Below, piece after piece: positions 63,227 to 64,000 of a stretch of 64,000 bases of DNA (the first letter of the stretch is position 1; the number at the start of each line of letters is the position of its first letter). Location: the NCBI GenBank assembly GCA_013360585.1, contig JABWBH010000037.1, forward strand, positions 1-64,000, read 5' to 3'. Source of the DNA: Phycisphaerae bacterium (GTDB lineage: Bacteria > Planctomycetota > Phycisphaerae > UBA1845). The position numbers and the translations under genes are program-made. The notes beneath the pieces are model-generated. The model was not told the origin of the DNA. It made no database searches and worked only from the letters and a program-made list of their open reading frames with translations.

Positions 63227-64000
63227 CTACGCCGGCGCGGTGCGGACCGACTCCGACCGGCCCCGGACGATCCAGTACGCCACGCCCGCCGCGAGGACCG
63301 CCAGCAGCACCAGTTGCGTCGCCCGGTGATCCACGTTCGCCAGCACGAGCGCCGCGGCCAGCGTCCCCGCGATCAGCTTCGACACGATGAAGAGCTTGTC
63401 GGGACGGTACAACAGCGGCGAAGCCACCGCGATGGAACTGTACGTACCGATCAGAATGCCGATCAGGAAAGCGTAATTGAACCCACGGATGCCTTGACCG
63501 CCCATCGTATACAGGAACATAAGCATGATGAGCGTGGTTCCCCCCGTCAGCACCGTCCTTGACAACGTCTCATTAATGCCCGTGTTCAGCAGTCCCGCGT
63601 TCAGATTGCCCTTCCCGCGGTTCTCACGGATGCGGTCGAAGACGACGACCGTGTCGTTCAGGCTGTATCCGATGATCGTCAGCAGCGCCGCGATCATCGC
63701 CAGGTCCACCTTGAACGGAAAGATGCCCAGCGCCTGCCCGATCGACGTTGCCCCGATGACGTGGCTGAACGCGATCGCCCCGAGTACAAACGCCACGTCG
63801 TGGAACGTCGCGACGATCGCCGCCAGTCCGTAGTCCAGCCCGCCGAACCGGATCCAGATGTACGCGAGGATCGCCCCGAGCGCCACAATGATCGCCGCGA
63901 CGGCGTCCTGCCGCGCCGCCTCGGCCACCTGCGGCGCGAACTGAATCACCTTGCGCAGCGTGCGCGACGTGCCCAGCGCGCTTTCAACCAGCTTCAATTC
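63227..64000 (-). CDS. secF: Protein translocase subunit SecF (or SecF half of SecDF), partial
   Basis: Open to the window edge; the visible 257 codons are the C-terminal part. Membrane helices and the SecF signatures are clear: ILAYIWIRFGGLDYGLAAIV, ATFHDVAFVLGAIAF, the conserved helix-4 block LTIIGYSLNDTVVVFDRIRE, NETLSRTVLTGGTTLIMLMF and GIRGFNYAFLIGILIGTYSS. SecDF uses the proton motive force to help protein export. A small C-terminal extension with two more hydrophobic segments follows. In planctomycetes SecD and SecF are often fused; the missing upstream part would decide. Confidence 0.95.
   Translation of the reverse strand, partial: ELKLVESALGTSRTLRKVIQFAPQVAEAARQDAVAAIIVALGAILAYIWIRFGGLDYGLAAIVATFHDVAFVLGAIAFSHVIGATSIGQALGIFPFKVDLAMIAALLTIIGYSLNDTVVVFDRIRENRGKGNLNAGLLNTGINETLSRTVLTGGTTLIMLMFLYTMGGQGIRGFNYAFLIGILIGTYSSIAVASPLLYRPDKLFIVSKLIAGTLAAALVLANVDHRATQLVLLAVLAAGVAYWIVRGRSESVRTAPA

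Overview
The window is high-GC bacterial chromosome and reads as a planctomycete, probably near the Phycisphaerae. The signs are a CxxCGYDLTGNxSGxCPECGT zinc-ribbon membrane protein, Cys-rich GACC repeats on a subtilase, BlaI/M56 signalling with EF-hands, a DUF4159 protein, a DUF971-HtrA pair and a FloA/NfeD locus. This is inference from protein features; there is no rRNA to confirm it. No prophage, CRISPR array, plasmid origin or large island was seen. Mobile DNA is limited to two decayed transposase remnants (IS630-like near 25.4 kb, IS3-like near 53.25 kb) and short dispersed intergenic repeats.

Layout. 0-9.2 kb: the end of a glycine-rich PGRS-like gene, a thioredoxin-fold protein lacking CxxC, a BlaI repressor with a clear palindromic operator and its M56/EF-hand partner, a decayed gene fragment, a secreted agmatine-deiminase-like protein and a DUF4082-like secreted protein. 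9.7-18 kb: arginase, tRNA-Leu(UAG), DUF502 protein, an overlapping Ser/Thr kinase and PPP-like phosphatase pair, a PQQ-type beta-propeller, a polytopic membrane protein and ribokinase. 18-25 kb: secreted S8 protease, PhoD-like phosphatase, two small proteins and an SKI2-like helicase. 25-28.3 kb: IS630 remnant, two 27-residue membrane peptides, fatty acid desaturase and an RRM protein. 28.7-35.8 kb: glmS, zinc-ribbon membrane protein, TPR-like protein, BNR-repeat secreted protein and YgfZ. 35.4-42.8 kb (minus strand): DUF971, HtrA, fabI, fabZ, aldo/keto reductase and a frameshifted DUF4159 gene. 43-48.5 kb (plus): large lipoprotein, queE, unknown gene and GGDEF cyclase. 48.6-56.8 kb (minus): tandem dynamin-like GTPases, a Pro-rich membrane protein, floA and two NfeD proteins. 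57-64 kb (minus): Gfo/Idh oxidoreductase, dihydroorotate-dehydrogenase-like protein, mreD, HEAT-repeat lipoprotein, lnt and secF.

The signals I would follow first are: (1) a roughly 75-85 residue Cys-containing C-terminal domain shared by four otherwise unrelated secreted proteins, a candidate lineage-specific sorting or anchoring tail; (2) the co-oriented dynamin pair, FloA and NfeD cluster, which looks like a membrane-microdomain remodelling module; (3) the kinase and divergent PPP phosphatase pair; (4) the two tiny membrane peptides; and (5) a dispersed roughly 26-bp repeat present six times in intergenic DNA.
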